Shown here piece by piece: positions 19,701 through 28,808 of a stretch of DNA of 64,000 nt. Position 1 is the first letter of the stretch, and each line of letters begins with the position of its first letter. The translations under genes were made by a program, and so were the position numbers. The notes under the pieces were generated by a model that was given only the letters and a program-made list of their open reading frames with translations, ran no database searches and was not told the origin of the DNA. Source of the DNA: Ralstonia mannitolilytica (GTDB taxonomy: Bacteria > Pseudomonadota > Gammaproteobacteria > Burkholderiales > Burkholderiaceae); the NCBI RefSeq assembly GCF_905397375.1, contig NZ_CAJPVG010000011.1:91226-155225 (forward strand). Direction: 5' to 3'.

Positions 19701-20350
19701 TCCACCACATCCGTCACGCACTTCATGGCCACCCACAGGCCGGAGTACCGGCTCATCGCCCAGCCGTGCAGGCCGTAGTCGAGGTACTCCTGCACGTTCG
19801 ACGGATACAGCACCGGAATGCCGGCCGCCTTGAAGACGTGCTCGGACTGGTGCGCCAGCGTGGACGACTTGGCGGCGTGGTCGTCGCCTGCCAGCACCAG
19901 CACGCCGCCATGCGCGGACGAGCCGGCCGAGTTGGCATGCTTGAACACGTCGATCGTCCGGTCGACGCCCGGCCCCTTGCCGTACCACATGCCGAACACG
20001 CCGCTGAACTTGGCATTCGGATACAGATTCACCTGCTGCGAGCCCCAGACCGCCGTCGCGGCCAGGTCTTCGTTGAGCCCCGCCTGGAAGACGATGTTGT
20101 GCGCGGCCAGATGCTTCTTGGCCTTCCACAAGGCCTGGTCCAGCGCACCCAGCGGCGAGCCGCGGTAGCCGGAGATGAAGCCCGCCGTGTTCAGCCCAGC
20201 GGCGCGGTCGCGCTCCTGCTGCAGCATCGGCAGACGCACCAGTGCCTGCGTGCCGCTGATGTAAATGCGGCCACGCTCGAGCGTGTACTTGTCGTCCAGG
20301 GAAACGGTTTCGAGCGCGCGGCGTAGCGCGTCGTTCAGAGGGGCATTCAT
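16790..20350 (-). CDS. Indolepyruvate ferredoxin oxidoreductase, fused alpha-gamma form
   Basis: 1186 aa. N-terminal PFOR-like pyrimidine domain (GYRGSPLGALDQ, about 55), TPP-binding domain (GCPHNTSTNVPEGSRA; GDGTYYHSG), a ferredoxin-type cluster motif CEGCGDCSVKSNC, then the gamma domain (GVGGTGVVTIGGLLG) and a helical C-terminus. This single-chain form converts arylpyruvates or branched 2-oxoacids to acyl-CoA, passing electrons to ferredoxin; it serves aromatic and branched amino-acid breakdown. The start MNAPLND fits the family; the upstream open frame is not family-like. It ends at a shared terminator. Confidence 0.93.
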   Translation of the reverse strand: MNAPLNDALRRALETVSLDDKYTLERGRIYISGTQALVRLPMLQQERDRAAGLNTAGFISGYRGSPLGALDQALWKAKKHLAAHNIVFQAGLNEDLAATAVWGSQQVNLYPNAKFSGVFGMWYGKGPGVDRTIDVFKHANSAGSSAHGGVLVLAGDDHAAKSSTLAHQSEHVFKAAGIPVLYPSNVQEYLDYGLHGWAMSRYSGLWVAMKCVTDVVESSASVDVDPHRAQILLPEDFVMPQGGLNIRWPDPPLVQEARLLDYKWYAGLAYVRANKLDRVVLDSPQARFGIMTAGKAYLDVRQALVDLGLDEDTCRRIGIRLYKVGCVWPLEAQGARAFAEGLQEILVVEEKRQILEYQLKEELYNYRDDVRPRVYGKFDERDNAGGEWSVPMANWLLPAHYELSPALIARAIATRLEKFELPSDVRARIAARIAIIDAKEKALAKPRITAERKPWFCSGCPHNTSTNVPEGSRALAGIGCHYMTVWMDRRTDTFSQMGGEGVAWIGQMPFSGDQHVFANLGDGTYYHSGLLAIRASIAAKVNITYKILYNDAVAMTGGQPVDGPLSVPQIAAQVYAEGTSRIVIVTDEPEKYNAAIKLPEGVTVHHRDRLDAIQRELREVPGTSVLIYDQTCATEKRRRRKRGTMADPARRAFINDAVCEGCGDCSVKSNCLSVEPLETELGTKRKINQSSCNKDFSCVNGFCPSFVTAEGAQVRKPESHGVSMDGLPLLPHPELPAIHRAYGVLVTGVGGTGVVTIGGLLGMAAHIEGKGVTVLDMAGLAQKGGAVLSHVQIGERPDSIHATRIAMGEADLVIGCDAIVSASDEVLSKVQHGRTRAIINSTASPTADFIKNPNWRFPGSSAEADIRAAVGDACAFEDANTLAVRLLGDAIFTNPLVLGFAWQKGWVPLTHDALIRAIELNGVAVEKNKTAFEWGRHLAQDREAVLKLAGDAPRAKADVIALPSLDTLIARRVDLLTAYQNAAYAAEFRAVVERVRAAEAAVVGAGQPLALTEAVVRNLSKLMAYKDEYEVARLYTDPAFLDKLRAQFEGEPGRDYQLNFWLAPPMTAKRDEKGHLVKQRFGPNTMRIFKLLAKLKGLRGTALDIFGKTEERRTERALIGEYRALVDELVQGLTAQKLAQAVELARLPEDIRGFGHVKEANLAAARIRWNKLLAQWRDPAAAQQAA

Positions 20351-20688
20351 GCGTGCTCCGTGTGGGTGTGCCGGGATCACCAGCAGCAGGTCTCTTTTGA
20401 TGCCGCCCCCGCCGTTTCTTGTGGAAACCGGAGGACAGCCGTGGGTCTGGGCATCGTAGCACTGCGTGACACGCGCAACACCGTGCAACGCAGCAAGAAC
20501 GGGGGCGGGTTTTCCCGAGGTTGCGGCGTTTTCGGCACAGAAGTGGCGCATTGGACGGGGCAGCCACGCCGATGTTGCAGCGCATGCAACGCCTGACGCG
20601 ACAAGCGCCGTGCATGGCGAAGCGCGCCGACAAGCCGCGTCTGCCTGGACGAATGTGGTTGCCGCCGTTCTGCCGGATACCCCGGCCT
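20351..20688. other. Gene-free stretch upstream of the oxidoreductase
   Basis: 338 bp between the start of the oxidoreductase gene and the end of the MocR gene, both on the minus strand. It should contain the oxidoreductase promoter. I see no supported gene, RNA or clear hairpin. Confidence 0.5.
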
Positions 20689-22188
20689 TCAGCGCCTCAT
20701 CGCCGCATCGGATCGGGCGGCGGCGACCTGTTCAATCACGTCGCGCATGCGCAGGACCAGGCCGTCCATCGCCGCGGCAGGCACATTGCCGTAGCCGAGC
20801 ACCAGGCCGTTGTACTGCGGACTGAACGTGCCGGGCAGACAGAAGCGCGACAGCGGCCGCAGCACCATGCCGCGTTCGCGCGCGGCGCGGCTGACGTCGG
20901 TGTCGGCCACGGGCGCATCGAGCCGTGCGGACAGGTGCATGCCGCCCGCACCGCCCGACACCGTCACGATGCCTTGCAGATGGCGCTCGATGGCCGCCTG
21001 CAGCGCGTCGCGGCGCTCGCCGTACAAGCGGCGCATGCGCCGCAGGTGCCGCGTGAAATGCCCGGCCTCGATGAATTCAGCCAGCGCCAGCTGGTCGGCC
21101 ACGCGCCCGCGCAGCATCAGCGCACCCGCCGTCTTCTGCAGCGCGGGCACGAGGGCTGGCGGCACCACCATGTAGCCGAGCCGAAGCGCTGGGAACAGCA
21201 TCTTGCTGAACGTGCCGAGGTAGATGACGGGGGCATCGGCGGTGAGGCCCTGGACGGCGGACAGCGGTGCGCCCGTGTGGCGGAATTCGCTGTCGTAATC
21301 GTCTTCGATGATCCACGCGCCGGCCGCGCGGGCATGCTGGATGAGCGCAAGGCGCCGCTCCAGGCTCATCACGGCGCCCAGCGGGTACTGGTGCGACGGC
21401 GTGATGTAGATGAGCTTCGGGGGCGTGCGGCGCCAGTCGCCCTCGTGCGGGGCAAGGCCGTCGGCGTCCACACCGATCGGCACCAGCCGCAGATCGGCGG
21501 CCTGCAGGGCGGCACGTGCCCCGTAGTAGCCGGGGTTCTCGATCCAGGCGGTGTCGCCCGCATCGGCCAGCGTGCGTCCGCACAGGTCCAGGCTGTTCTG
21601 CGTGCCGTCGGTGATGAACACCTGCGCCGCGTCGCACCGCACGCCGCGCGAAACACGCAGGTATTCCGCCACCGCCTGCCGCAGCGCCACGTTGCCTTCC
21701 ACCGGGCCGTAGCCCATCTGGCCAGGCCCGATACGACGCCAGCCGCGCTCGATGCAGCGCCGCCACTGCGCGAGCGGAAATTCATCGAGCGCCGGCGTGC
21801 CAGGCAGGAATGGCAGGGGGTCGTCCATGCCGCCGCGCGGGCGCTCGAGCTCGCGCACGCGGTTCGACAGCACGGGCGACATCTCGGTCGCCTGCACGGG
21901 CGGTTGCTGCAACCCCACGCGAGCGACCACCGTGCCCTGCCGCCGGGTCAGCACAAAGCCCTCCGCGGCCAATTGCTCGTAGGCATACAGCACCGAATTG
22001 CGGGCGATACCGAGTTCTTCGGCCAGCGTGCGCGAGGGCGCCAGGCGCGTGCCTTCTTCGATCTGCCCGCTCAGGATGGCCGCGCGCAGGCACGCATACA
22101 GGCGATGCTGCTGCGACATGCGGGCACCCTCGCCGTTGCCGCGCGCGGCTGTGCGCTCGTAGTTCGACAGCAGGACGCCGTAATCCAT
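20689..22188 (-). CDS. MocR/PdxR-type regulator (GntR HTH fused to aminotransferase fold)
   Basis: 499 aa. GntR winged HTH at about residues 25-95 (EGTRLAPSRTLAEELGIARNS), linker, then a fold-type I aminotransferase domain with GTQNSLDL, DDYDSEF and the PLP lysine in GTFSKMLFPALRLGY. MocR proteins bind PLP as effector and often control vitamin B6 or GABA genes. It diverges from a PNPOx-fold gene 75 bp away, which is the classical MocR arrangement, so that gene is its probable target. Start MDYGVLLSNYE is plausible; a second Met (GARMSQQ) lies about 24 residues in. Confidence 0.92.
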   Translation of the reverse strand: MDYGVLLSNYERTAARGNGEGARMSQQHRLYACLRAAILSGQIEEGTRLAPSRTLAEELGIARNSVLYAYEQLAAEGFVLTRRQGTVVARVGLQQPPVQATEMSPVLSNRVRELERPRGGMDDPLPFLPGTPALDEFPLAQWRRCIERGWRRIGPGQMGYGPVEGNVALRQAVAEYLRVSRGVRCDAAQVFITDGTQNSLDLCGRTLADAGDTAWIENPGYYGARAALQAADLRLVPIGVDADGLAPHEGDWRRTPPKLIYITPSHQYPLGAVMSLERRLALIQHARAAGAWIIEDDYDSEFRHTGAPLSAVQGLTADAPVIYLGTFSKMLFPALRLGYMVVPPALVPALQKTAGALMLRGRVADQLALAEFIEAGHFTRHLRRMRRLYGERRDALQAAIERHLQGIVTVSGGAGGMHLSARLDAPVADTDVSRAARERGMVLRPLSRFCLPGTFSPQYNGLVLGYGNVPAAAMDGLVLRMRDVIEQVAAARSDAAMRR

Positions 22189-22263
22189 CGTGGCTCCAGG
22201 AATGTGCGTTCAGGTGGGTCTACGCATGGTGCCACGCTTTTTCTATCGTCGGCAGACCAATGC

Positions 22264-22929
22264 ATGACCGACAGCCCTGCCATGACGAACGAAGCCACCG
22301 CACCGACCGCACGCACGCGCGTGCGCCGTGTCGCCCACCGCGGCCACTACGACCGCACCACCCTGCATGCCATCCTGGACGCGGCGTACGTCTGCCACAT
22401 CGCGTTCGCGGACGAGCATGGCGTGCATTGCATCCCCACCGCCTGCTGGCGCGAGGGCGATCATCTTTACGTCCACGGCTCCAACGGCAGCCGCATGCTC
22501 AGGCTCGCCGCCGGCGGCGCGCAGGTGTGCGTGACGGTGACGCACCTGGACGGGCTGGTGCTGGCACGGTCCGCATTCAACCATTCGATGAACTACCGCT
22601 CGGCGGTGGTCTACGGCGCGTTCGAGGTGGTGCCTGACGAGCAGAAGCCTGCCGTGCTGAGTGCCTTCATGGAATTTCTTGCGCCGGGGCGCTCGCAGGA
22701 AGCGCGTGCCGGCAACGCCAAGGAGCTTGCGGCTACGACCGTGTTGCGTATCTCGCTGGACGAAGCGGCCTGCAAGGTGCGTACGGGCGGGCCGAAGGAC
22801 GAGGTGGAGGATCTGGCGTTGCCCGTGTGGGCGGGGGTGTTGCCGATGGCGTTGGTGCCGTTGGCGCCGGTGGTGGAGGCTGCGCCTGTGGGGACGCCTG
22901 TGTATGTGCGGGAGTGGGGGAGGGAGTGA
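22264..22929 (+). CDS. Pyridoxamine 5'-phosphate oxidase-fold flavin-binding protein
   Basis: 221 aa, split-barrel FMN-binding fold. Key blocks are VCHIAFADEHGVHCIPTACW, HLYVHGSNGSRML and the NYRSAVVYGAFEVV strand pair, as in the flavin-nucleotide-binding (NimA/PNPOx-like) family. The exact substrate is unknown. Divergent location next to a PLP-sensing MocR regulator suggests a link to B6 or flavin chemistry; this is inference. The Val/Pro-rich C-terminal 25 residues, after LALPVW, look low-complexity. A long inverted repeat follows. Confidence 0.85.
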   Translation: MTDSPAMTNEATAPTARTRVRRVAHRGHYDRTTLHAILDAAYVCHIAFADEHGVHCIPTACWREGDHLYVHGSNGSRMLRLAAGGAQVCVTVTHLDGLVLARSAFNHSMNYRSAVVYGAFEVVPDEQKPAVLSAFMEFLAPGRSQEARAGNAKELAATTVLRISLDEAACKVRTGGPKDEVEDLALPVWAGVLPMALVPLAPVVEAAPVGTPVYVREWGRE

Positions 22930-22951
22930 GGGGCGCGTTGGTTTTGTTGTT

Positions 22952-23503
22952 TGTGGTGCATCCCTTGTATCGTCCCCGGCAGGGGCCGACTTACTTTTCT
23001 TTGTCTTGCCAAAGAAAAGTCAGCAAAGAAAGGCGCGCCCGAGATGGCGACCCCCTCCTTGGATTTTTGTAACCGTGCGGAGACGGGAAAAACTCGCTTC
23101 GCTCAGACAGTTTCCCGTCTTTTTTCCGCCCGCTTACAAAAATCCAAGGCGCCATCTAGGGCAGGAACGTCAAAGGCCACACCGACGGTGTGCTGGCCTG
23201 GGCTGCACTGGTTTGCTGCTGTTGTTGCTCGCTTTGCTTCGCGTTGTGTTGTTGGTGCCTGCTGCACTCGTGGTCGATGGTTTGGCCTTTCCCTGCCCTA
23301 TGCGGCGCCTTGAATTTGTGTTGCAAGGAGGAAAAAGGAAGGGAAACTGTTTGAGCGAAGCGAGTTTTTCCCTTCCCCTCCTTGCGACATAAATTCAAGG
23401 AGGGGGTCGCCGGATCGGGCGCGCCTTTCTTTGCTTACTTTCTTTGGCAAGACAAAGAAAGTGAGTCGCCCCCGGCAGGGGGAGAAACAAGGGATGCACC
23501 ACA
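22952..23503. repeat. Composite inverted repeat, two nested-palindrome modules
   Basis: Two related modules in opposite orientation fill the gap between the convergent PNPOx and gspF genes. The outer arms start with a perfect 17-bp inverted repeat (22952-22968 with 23487-23503), continue with matched blocks such as TTGTCTTGCCAAAG, and include GCAAAGAAAGGCGCGCCC (about 23023-23040, inverse 23418-23435). Each module has its own palindrome: 23057-23072 with 23134-23149, and 23308-23317 with 23391-23400, each enclosing a smaller GGGAAA...TTTCCC-type hairpin over GCTTCGCTC. No transposase. It looks like a dispersed repetitive element that may also act as a terminator. Confidence 0.75.
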
Positions 23504-23554
23504 AGAACCCGCCCCCGCAGGGAGACACACCAAGAAATGCCCACCAAAAAAAAG

Positions 23555-24766
23555 TCAGTGCACCAATTGATTGATCTCGATGATGGGCATCAACACCGCC
23601 AGAACAATCAGCAGCACCACCACCCCCATCGTCAGGATCAGCGCGGGTTCCAGCAGCCCGGTCAGGAACAGGGTCCGGCGTTCCAGCTCCTGCGCTTCTC
23701 CCTGAGCGGCGCGCTCGAGCATGGCAGGCAGGTTGCCCGTCGCCTCGCCGGAGCGGATCAAATGCACCAGCACCGGCGGGAACTGGTTCTGTGCCGCCAA
23801 CGCCCGCGCCAGCGATGTCCCCTCGCGCACGCGCGTCGACGCATCCTCCACGTTCGTCTTGAGGGCGACGTTGTTCAGCGTCTCGCCCGCCGCCTGCAGC
23901 CCACGGAGGATCGGCACGCCGGCGCTGGTCAGGATCGCGAGCGTGCTCGCAAACCGCGCCGTGTTGTACCCGCGGACGAGCTTGCCGAACAGCGGTGCCG
24001 TGAGCAGCCACCTGTGCCACGACAGCCGCAACGCCGGCTGCTGGAGCAGGTTGCGGACAAGCACGCCCACTGCCGCCAGCACGATCGCGGACAGCCACCC
24101 CCAGTTCCGCACGAAGTCCGACAGCCACAGCATGATGATCGTGAGCGTTGGCAGCTTCTGCTTGGTGTTGGCAAACACGCTCACCACCTGCGGCACCACG
24201 TACGACAGCAGGAAGATCACGATCGCAAACGCCACGACCGTCACGATGGCCGGATACGTAAACGCCAGCTTGATCTTGGACGTGAGCGCGTTGCGGCTCT
24301 CGATGTAGTCCGCCAGGCGCGAGAGCACGAGGCCGAGGTTGCCGGAGTGCTCCCCCGCGGAAACGAGCGCGCGGTAGATGTCCGGAAAATCCTTCGGATG
24401 CTGCGCCAGCGCCACCGACAGCGAACTGCCGCCCACCACCTCGGCGCGAATGGCGGCCAGCAATTCATGTACGTACGCACGCTCGGCTTGGTCGGCCAGT
24501 GCGGCCAGCGCTTCATCGAGCGGCAGTCCGGCGATCAGCAGGCTGGCAAGCTGGCGCGTGACGAGCGCGTTTTCCTGCGCAGACAGCCGCTTGCCGAAGC
24601 TGGACCCGCCGCGCTTGGTGGCCTGTGCGCCCAGCGCGTCCACCAGCAGCGGCGTCAGCCCGCGTGCACGCAGCAGCGTGCGCGCCTGGCGCGCGCTGTC
24701 GGCTTCGATGACGCCCTTGTCGGTCTTCCCGGTGGCGTCGGCGGCTTCGTAGCGGAAGGCTGGCAT
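23555..24766 (-). CDS. gspF: Type II secretion inner-membrane protein GspF
   Basis: 403 aa. Starts MPAFRYEAADATGK, as GspF proteins do, 11 bp after the gspE stop; a TTG five codons earlier overlaps gspE but is less likely. It has two repeated T2SF domains (about 70-195 and 275-400), each followed by membrane helices (FAIVIFLLSYVVPQV; LTGLLEPALILTMGVVVLL). GspF is the platform protein linking the GspE ATPase to the pseudopilus. Last gene of the leftward gsp operon. Confidence 0.96.
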   Translation of the reverse strand: MPAFRYEAADATGKTDKGVIEADSARQARTLLRARGLTPLLVDALGAQATKRGGSSFGKRLSAQENALVTRQLASLLIAGLPLDEALAALADQAERAYVHELLAAIRAEVVGGSSLSVALAQHPKDFPDIYRALVSAGEHSGNLGLVLSRLADYIESRNALTSKIKLAFTYPAIVTVVAFAIVIFLLSYVVPQVVSVFANTKQKLPTLTIIMLWLSDFVRNWGWLSAIVLAAVGVLVRNLLQQPALRLSWHRWLLTAPLFGKLVRGYNTARFASTLAILTSAGVPILRGLQAAGETLNNVALKTNVEDASTRVREGTSLARALAAQNQFPPVLVHLIRSGEATGNLPAMLERAAQGEAQELERRTLFLTGLLEPALILTMGVVVLLIVLAVLMPIIEINQLVH

Positions 24767-24777
24767 GCGCGACTCGC

Positions 24778-26337
24778 TCAATCGCGCGTGACGCGCAGCA
24801 CTTCTTCCAGCGACGTGACGCCCGTGTCGATCCAGCGCTGCGCGTCGGCGCGCATGGTGTGCATGCCCTGCCCGATGGCGAAGGCCTTGATCTCGGATTC
24901 CGGGGCCTGGCGATGGATCATGGTCTGGATTTCGGGCGTGACGGTCAGCAGTTCATACACGCCGGTCCGGCCCTGGTAGCCGGAGTTGCTGCAACGCTCG
25001 CAACCGACGTGGTGCCACACCGACTTGCGCGCCGGCGTGGCCGGTGTCACGCCGTCGGCCACGGGCGTGCCGGCCACGGCTTCCACTTCTGCGGGCGTGA
25101 GTTCGAGCACTTCTTCGCGGCGGCAATGCACGCACAGGCGACGTACTAGGCGCTGCGCCAGCACACCCAGCAGCGACGACGACAGCAGGAACGGTTCGAT
25201 CCCCATGTCGATCAGGCGCGTCACGGCCGATGCGGAATCGTTCGTGTGCAGCGTCGCCAGCACGAGGTGGCCCGTCAGCGAGGCCTGCACGGCAATCTGC
25301 GCGGTTTCCAGGTCGCGGATTTCCCCGATCATCACCACGTCCGGATCCTGGCGCAGGATCGCGCGCAGGGCCTTGGCGAAGGTCATGTCGATCTTCGGGT
25401 TGACCTGCGTCTGGCCGATGCCGTCGAGGTCGTATTCGATCGGGTCTTCCACCGTCATGATGTTGGTGGACGATGCGTCGAGCCGCGACAGCGCCGCGTA
25501 CAGCGTGGTCGTCTTGCCCGAACCCGTGGGGCCGGTGACGAGCACGATGCCGTGCGGCTGGTTGATCAGGTGGTCGAAGCGCGCGAGCGTCTCGGCGCCC
25601 ATGCCGAGCTTGCCCAGGTCGAGCCGGCCGGCTTCCTTGTCGAGCAGACGCAGCACCGCGCGCTCGCCGTGGCCGGTGGGCAGGGTGCTCACGCGCACGT
25701 CCACCGGGCGCCCACCCACGCGCAGCGTGATGCGGCCGTCCTGCGGCAGGCGTTTCTCGGCGATGTCGAGCTGCGCCATGATCTTGATGCGCGAGATGAG
25801 CGCGCCGTGCAGCGCCTTCTTCGGGCGCACCACGTCGCGCAGCGTGCCGTCGACGCGAAAGCGCACCACCGAGGCGTTCTCGAACGGCTCGATGTGAATG
25901 TCCGATGCGCCTTCGCGCGCGGCCTGCGTAAGCAGCGCGTTGATCATGCGGATGATCGGCGCATCGTCTTCGGATTCGAGCAGGTCTTCCACGGCCGGAA
26001 TGTCCTGCATCAGGCGCGAGAGATCCACTTCGCCTTCCACTTCGCCCACCACCTGGGCGGCGCTGCCGTCTTGCGCGTTGTAGGCCGTCTGCGTGGCGGT
26101 GGACAGCGCTGCCGTGTCGAGCGTCACCAGATGCAGCGCGCCGAACACGCGGCCGAGTTCGGCCAGCGCCGTGCGGGAGGTTTCCGGGCAGACCCACACT
26201 TCGAGCGTATCGACATCCTGTCGCGCCACGAGCAGCTTGGCGTCGCGCGCAAATGCGTACGGCACCAGCCGCACGGCCGACTGCGAGGGCGGCTCGAGGG
26301 TGCGGGCATCGGCGATGGGGGCTTGGGTCGTGGCCAT
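24778..26337 (-). CDS. gspE: Type II secretion ATPase GspE
   Basis: 519 aa. N-terminal GspL-interacting domain, then the ATPase: Walker A GPTGSGKTTTLY, Asp box, Walker B MIGEIRDLETAQIA, and the His box LATLHTNDS. The zinc-binding tetracysteine is present as CVHC and CERC flanking the C-terminal insert. It hydrolyses ATP in the cytoplasm to drive pseudopilus assembly. It lies 17 bp after gspD and 11 bp before gspF. Confidence 0.97.
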   Translation of the reverse strand: MATTQAPIADARTLEPPSQSAVRLVPYAFARDAKLLVARQDVDTLEVWVCPETSRTALAELGRVFGALHLVTLDTAALSTATQTAYNAQDGSAAQVVGEVEGEVDLSRLMQDIPAVEDLLESEDDAPIIRMINALLTQAAREGASDIHIEPFENASVVRFRVDGTLRDVVRPKKALHGALISRIKIMAQLDIAEKRLPQDGRITLRVGGRPVDVRVSTLPTGHGERAVLRLLDKEAGRLDLGKLGMGAETLARFDHLINQPHGIVLVTGPTGSGKTTTLYAALSRLDASSTNIMTVEDPIEYDLDGIGQTQVNPKIDMTFAKALRAILRQDPDVVMIGEIRDLETAQIAVQASLTGHLVLATLHTNDSASAVTRLIDMGIEPFLLSSSLLGVLAQRLVRRLCVHCRREEVLELTPAEVEAVAGTPVADGVTPATPARKSVWHHVGCERCSNSGYQGRTGVYELLTVTPEIQTMIHRQAPESEIKAFAIGQGMHTMRADAQRWIDTGVTSLEEVLRVTRD

Positions 26338-26354
26338 ATCGTTCTCAGCCGCTC

Positions 26355-28772
26355 TTAGCCACCATTACGCGGCGCGTTGCTGTCGTAGCCGCCGGACGTG
26401 GGCGCCGCGAAGTTCTGCAGGCGTGGCTGGCTGCGTGTGGTCGACTGCGGCATCGGCAGGGGGGCGCCCGGCGGCACCTGCACGCCCGGGGCGCTTTTCG
26501 GCACGACCGACACATCGCCGTAGTTGGGGGCGGGGCGCACCGTCTCGGGGGCGGGCAGCACCGGCGTGTCCTTGTCGGATGTGGTCGGCAGCCAGTTGGG
26601 CGAGACGAAGCCCTGCTGGGTCTCGCGCATGTAGTTGTAGCGGTTGTCGGACAGTGCGCCGGTGGCTTCTGCCGTGCGCAGGATGATCGGGCGCAGGAAG
26701 ACCAGCAGGTTGGTCTTCTTGCGCTGCTTGGTCTCGGAGCGGAACAGCGCCCCCAGGATGGGGATGTCGCCCAGGCCCGGCACCTTCTGCTCGCCGTCTT
26801 GGTAGTTGTCTTCGAGCAGGCCCCCGAGCACGACGATCTGGCCGTCGTTGGCCAGCACGTTGGTCTCGATCGAACGCACGTTGGTCGTCGGGCCCTGCAC
26901 GGCGTTCTGCGTGCCGTTCACCACGGCGGAGGACTCCTGGAAGATCTGCATCTTCACCAGCCCGCCATCGGTGATCTGCGGCTTGACGCGCAGCGTGATG
27001 CCGACGTCCTTGCGGTCGAACGTCTGGAACGGCGTGACCGAGGCGGCGCTGCCCGTCTGTGCGTACGCACCGGTGGTGATCGGCACGTTCTGGCCGATGA
27101 GAATCTTCGCCTCTTCGTTGTCGAGCGTGATCAGGTTGGGCGTGGACAGCACGTTGACCGAGCCGTCCGAACCCAGCGCCGAGAGGATCGCGCCGAGCCC
27201 CGTGCTCTTGTTGAACACGCCAAAGTTGCCGCCGTTGAGCCCGGACACGTTGCTGCCGGTGATGGTGCCGATGGCCGTCTGCGCCGCCGTGCTGCCGATG
27301 CCGCCGCTGCCCACCGTGGCCGCAATCGCACCGAGGTTCAGGATGTTGCCCACGCCGCTGCCGAAGTTCGTGCCGCCAAAGCCGTAGGTGTTGGGCCCGC
27401 CCGCGCCGACCATCCACTGGATGCCGAGCTGCGAGGCCTTGTCCGACGTGACCTCCACGATCATCGATTCGATGTAGACCTGCGCGCGGCGTGCGTCGAG
27501 GTCGTCGATCACGGCGCGCAGGTTGCGGTAGACCGGCTCGCTGGCGGTGATGATGAGCGCGTTGGTGGCCGGGTCGGCCTGGATGATGCCGCCGGTGGCG
27601 GGCGTGTTGTTCTGCCCGAACGACGCTCGGAACGACGAGTTGCCGCTGCCCATGCCGCTGCCCGAGCCGGCGTTGCCGTAATTGCTGTTCTGCGTGTTCT
27701 GGTTGAACTGCGAGCCCGTCGTGCTGCCCGTCGGCTGCGAGGTGGCGCCCTGCGCGGCGCTCTGGCCGCCCGGGCCGGTGGCGGCGGAGGCCGACAGCGT
27801 GGCGTCCGCCGCGACGATGGCGCGCAGCGTGGTCGCCAGCTGCACGGCGTTGGCGTTCTTGAGCGGCACCACCCAGATGTTGCCGGGGCGTGCAGCGGGC
27901 ATGTCGAGCTTGGCGATGAGCTGCTTGGCCTGCGCGAGGCGGGCGGCGCTGGAGGCGCGGACCATCACGCTGTTCGAGCGCGGCTCGGCCACCACCGACG
28001 TGCGCAGGCTCGGGTCGGACAACGCCGCACCGGCGCCTGCACCGCCCGCGCCACCGGCCGACGGGTCGAGCAGCTTCTGCAGCGTGGCCGCCACGTCGAT
28101 GGCCACGGCGTTCTTCAGCGGAATCAGCTCGGTCTCGCCCGCGGCCGGCGTGTCGATCGACGCGATGATGCGGCCGATGCGGCGCAGGTTGTCGGCGTAG
28201 TCGGTAATGACGAGCGTGTTGTTGGCCGGGTAAGCGGTGATGGTGTTGTTCGGCGCGATCATCGGGCGCAGCACCGGCACCAGGTTGTTGGCCGATTCGT
28301 GCTGCAGGCGGAAGACCTGCGTGACGACCTGCTCGCCGCCGCGCGCGCCCGCGTTGCCCACGGGGGAGCCCTGCAGCTTGGCGTCGGCTTCCGGCACGAC
28401 TTTGGTGAACCCATTGCCCTCGACGATCGCATAGCCCTGCATGCGCAGGATCGAGCCGAGCGATTCCAGCGCCTGCGCGCGCGTCACCGGCTTCTCGGTG
28501 ACGAGGTTGACGGTGCCCTTGACGCGCGGGTCGACGATGAAGTTCTTGCCGGTGGCCTGGCCCACCGCCTTGACGACCGAATCCAGATCGGCGTTGACGA
28601 AGTTGAGCGAGACCTCGTCCCCCGGATTGCCGGGGTTGCCGCTCTGCGCTGAGGTGGCGCTGGGCGGCGCGGCATAGACGGGCATCGAGCCGGCCACCAT
28701 CGCTGCGCAACATGCCAGGACGATGGCGCGGACGGCGGGTCGGGAAGAGGCGTTGTGCATGGTCTCGTTCAT
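26355..28772 (-). CDS. gspD: Type II secretion outer-membrane secretin GspD
   Basis: 805 aa from the ATG giving MNETMHN; signal peptide ends near VYAAPPS. N0 domain (VSLNFVNADLDSVVKAVGQATGKNFIV split at about 50), N1-N3 domains with a Ser/Asn/Gly-rich insert in N3 (about 330-380), then the secretin domain (VNVLSTPNLITLDNEEAKILIGQ; VPGLGDIPILGALF). It forms the multimeric outer-membrane channel. The Pro-rich C-tail may bind a pilotin, none of which is seen here. Part of the gsp operon. Confidence 0.96.
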   Translation of the reverse strand: MNETMHNASSRPAVRAIVLACCAAMVAGSMPVYAAPPSATSAQSGNPGNPGDEVSLNFVNADLDSVVKAVGQATGKNFIVDPRVKGTVNLVTEKPVTRAQALESLGSILRMQGYAIVEGNGFTKVVPEADAKLQGSPVGNAGARGGEQVVTQVFRLQHESANNLVPVLRPMIAPNNTITAYPANNTLVITDYADNLRRIGRIIASIDTPAAGETELIPLKNAVAIDVAATLQKLLDPSAGGAGGAGAGAALSDPSLRTSVVAEPRSNSVMVRASSAARLAQAKQLIAKLDMPAARPGNIWVVPLKNANAVQLATTLRAIVAADATLSASAATGPGGQSAAQGATSQPTGSTTGSQFNQNTQNSNYGNAGSGSGMGSGNSSFRASFGQNNTPATGGIIQADPATNALIITASEPVYRNLRAVIDDLDARRAQVYIESMIVEVTSDKASQLGIQWMVGAGGPNTYGFGGTNFGSGVGNILNLGAIAATVGSGGIGSTAAQTAIGTITGSNVSGLNGGNFGVFNKSTGLGAILSALGSDGSVNVLSTPNLITLDNEEAKILIGQNVPITTGAYAQTGSAASVTPFQTFDRKDVGITLRVKPQITDGGLVKMQIFQESSAVVNGTQNAVQGPTTNVRSIETNVLANDGQIVVLGGLLEDNYQDGEQKVPGLGDIPILGALFRSETKQRKKTNLLVFLRPIILRTAEATGALSDNRYNYMRETQQGFVSPNWLPTTSDKDTPVLPAPETVRPAPNYGDVSVVPKSAPGVQVPPGAPLPMPQSTTRSQPRLQNFAAPTSGGYDSNAPRNGG

Positions 28773-28808
28773 GGTTGTCGGCGCGCTGGCTCGCACGCCG
28801 GCGTTCGG

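Noticed and set aside
16883..20326. Very long open frame (1147 codons) on the plus strand
   Set aside because: Antisense shadow of the indolepyruvate oxidoreductase. High-GC coding DNA often leaves the opposite strand open; the product is Ala/Arg/His-rich without domains.
26253..28652. 799-codon frame opposite gspD and long frames opposite KefC (43164-44975) and the MCP (4947-6731)
   Set aside because: Antisense shadows of well-supported genes, with no recognisable domains or ribosome sites.
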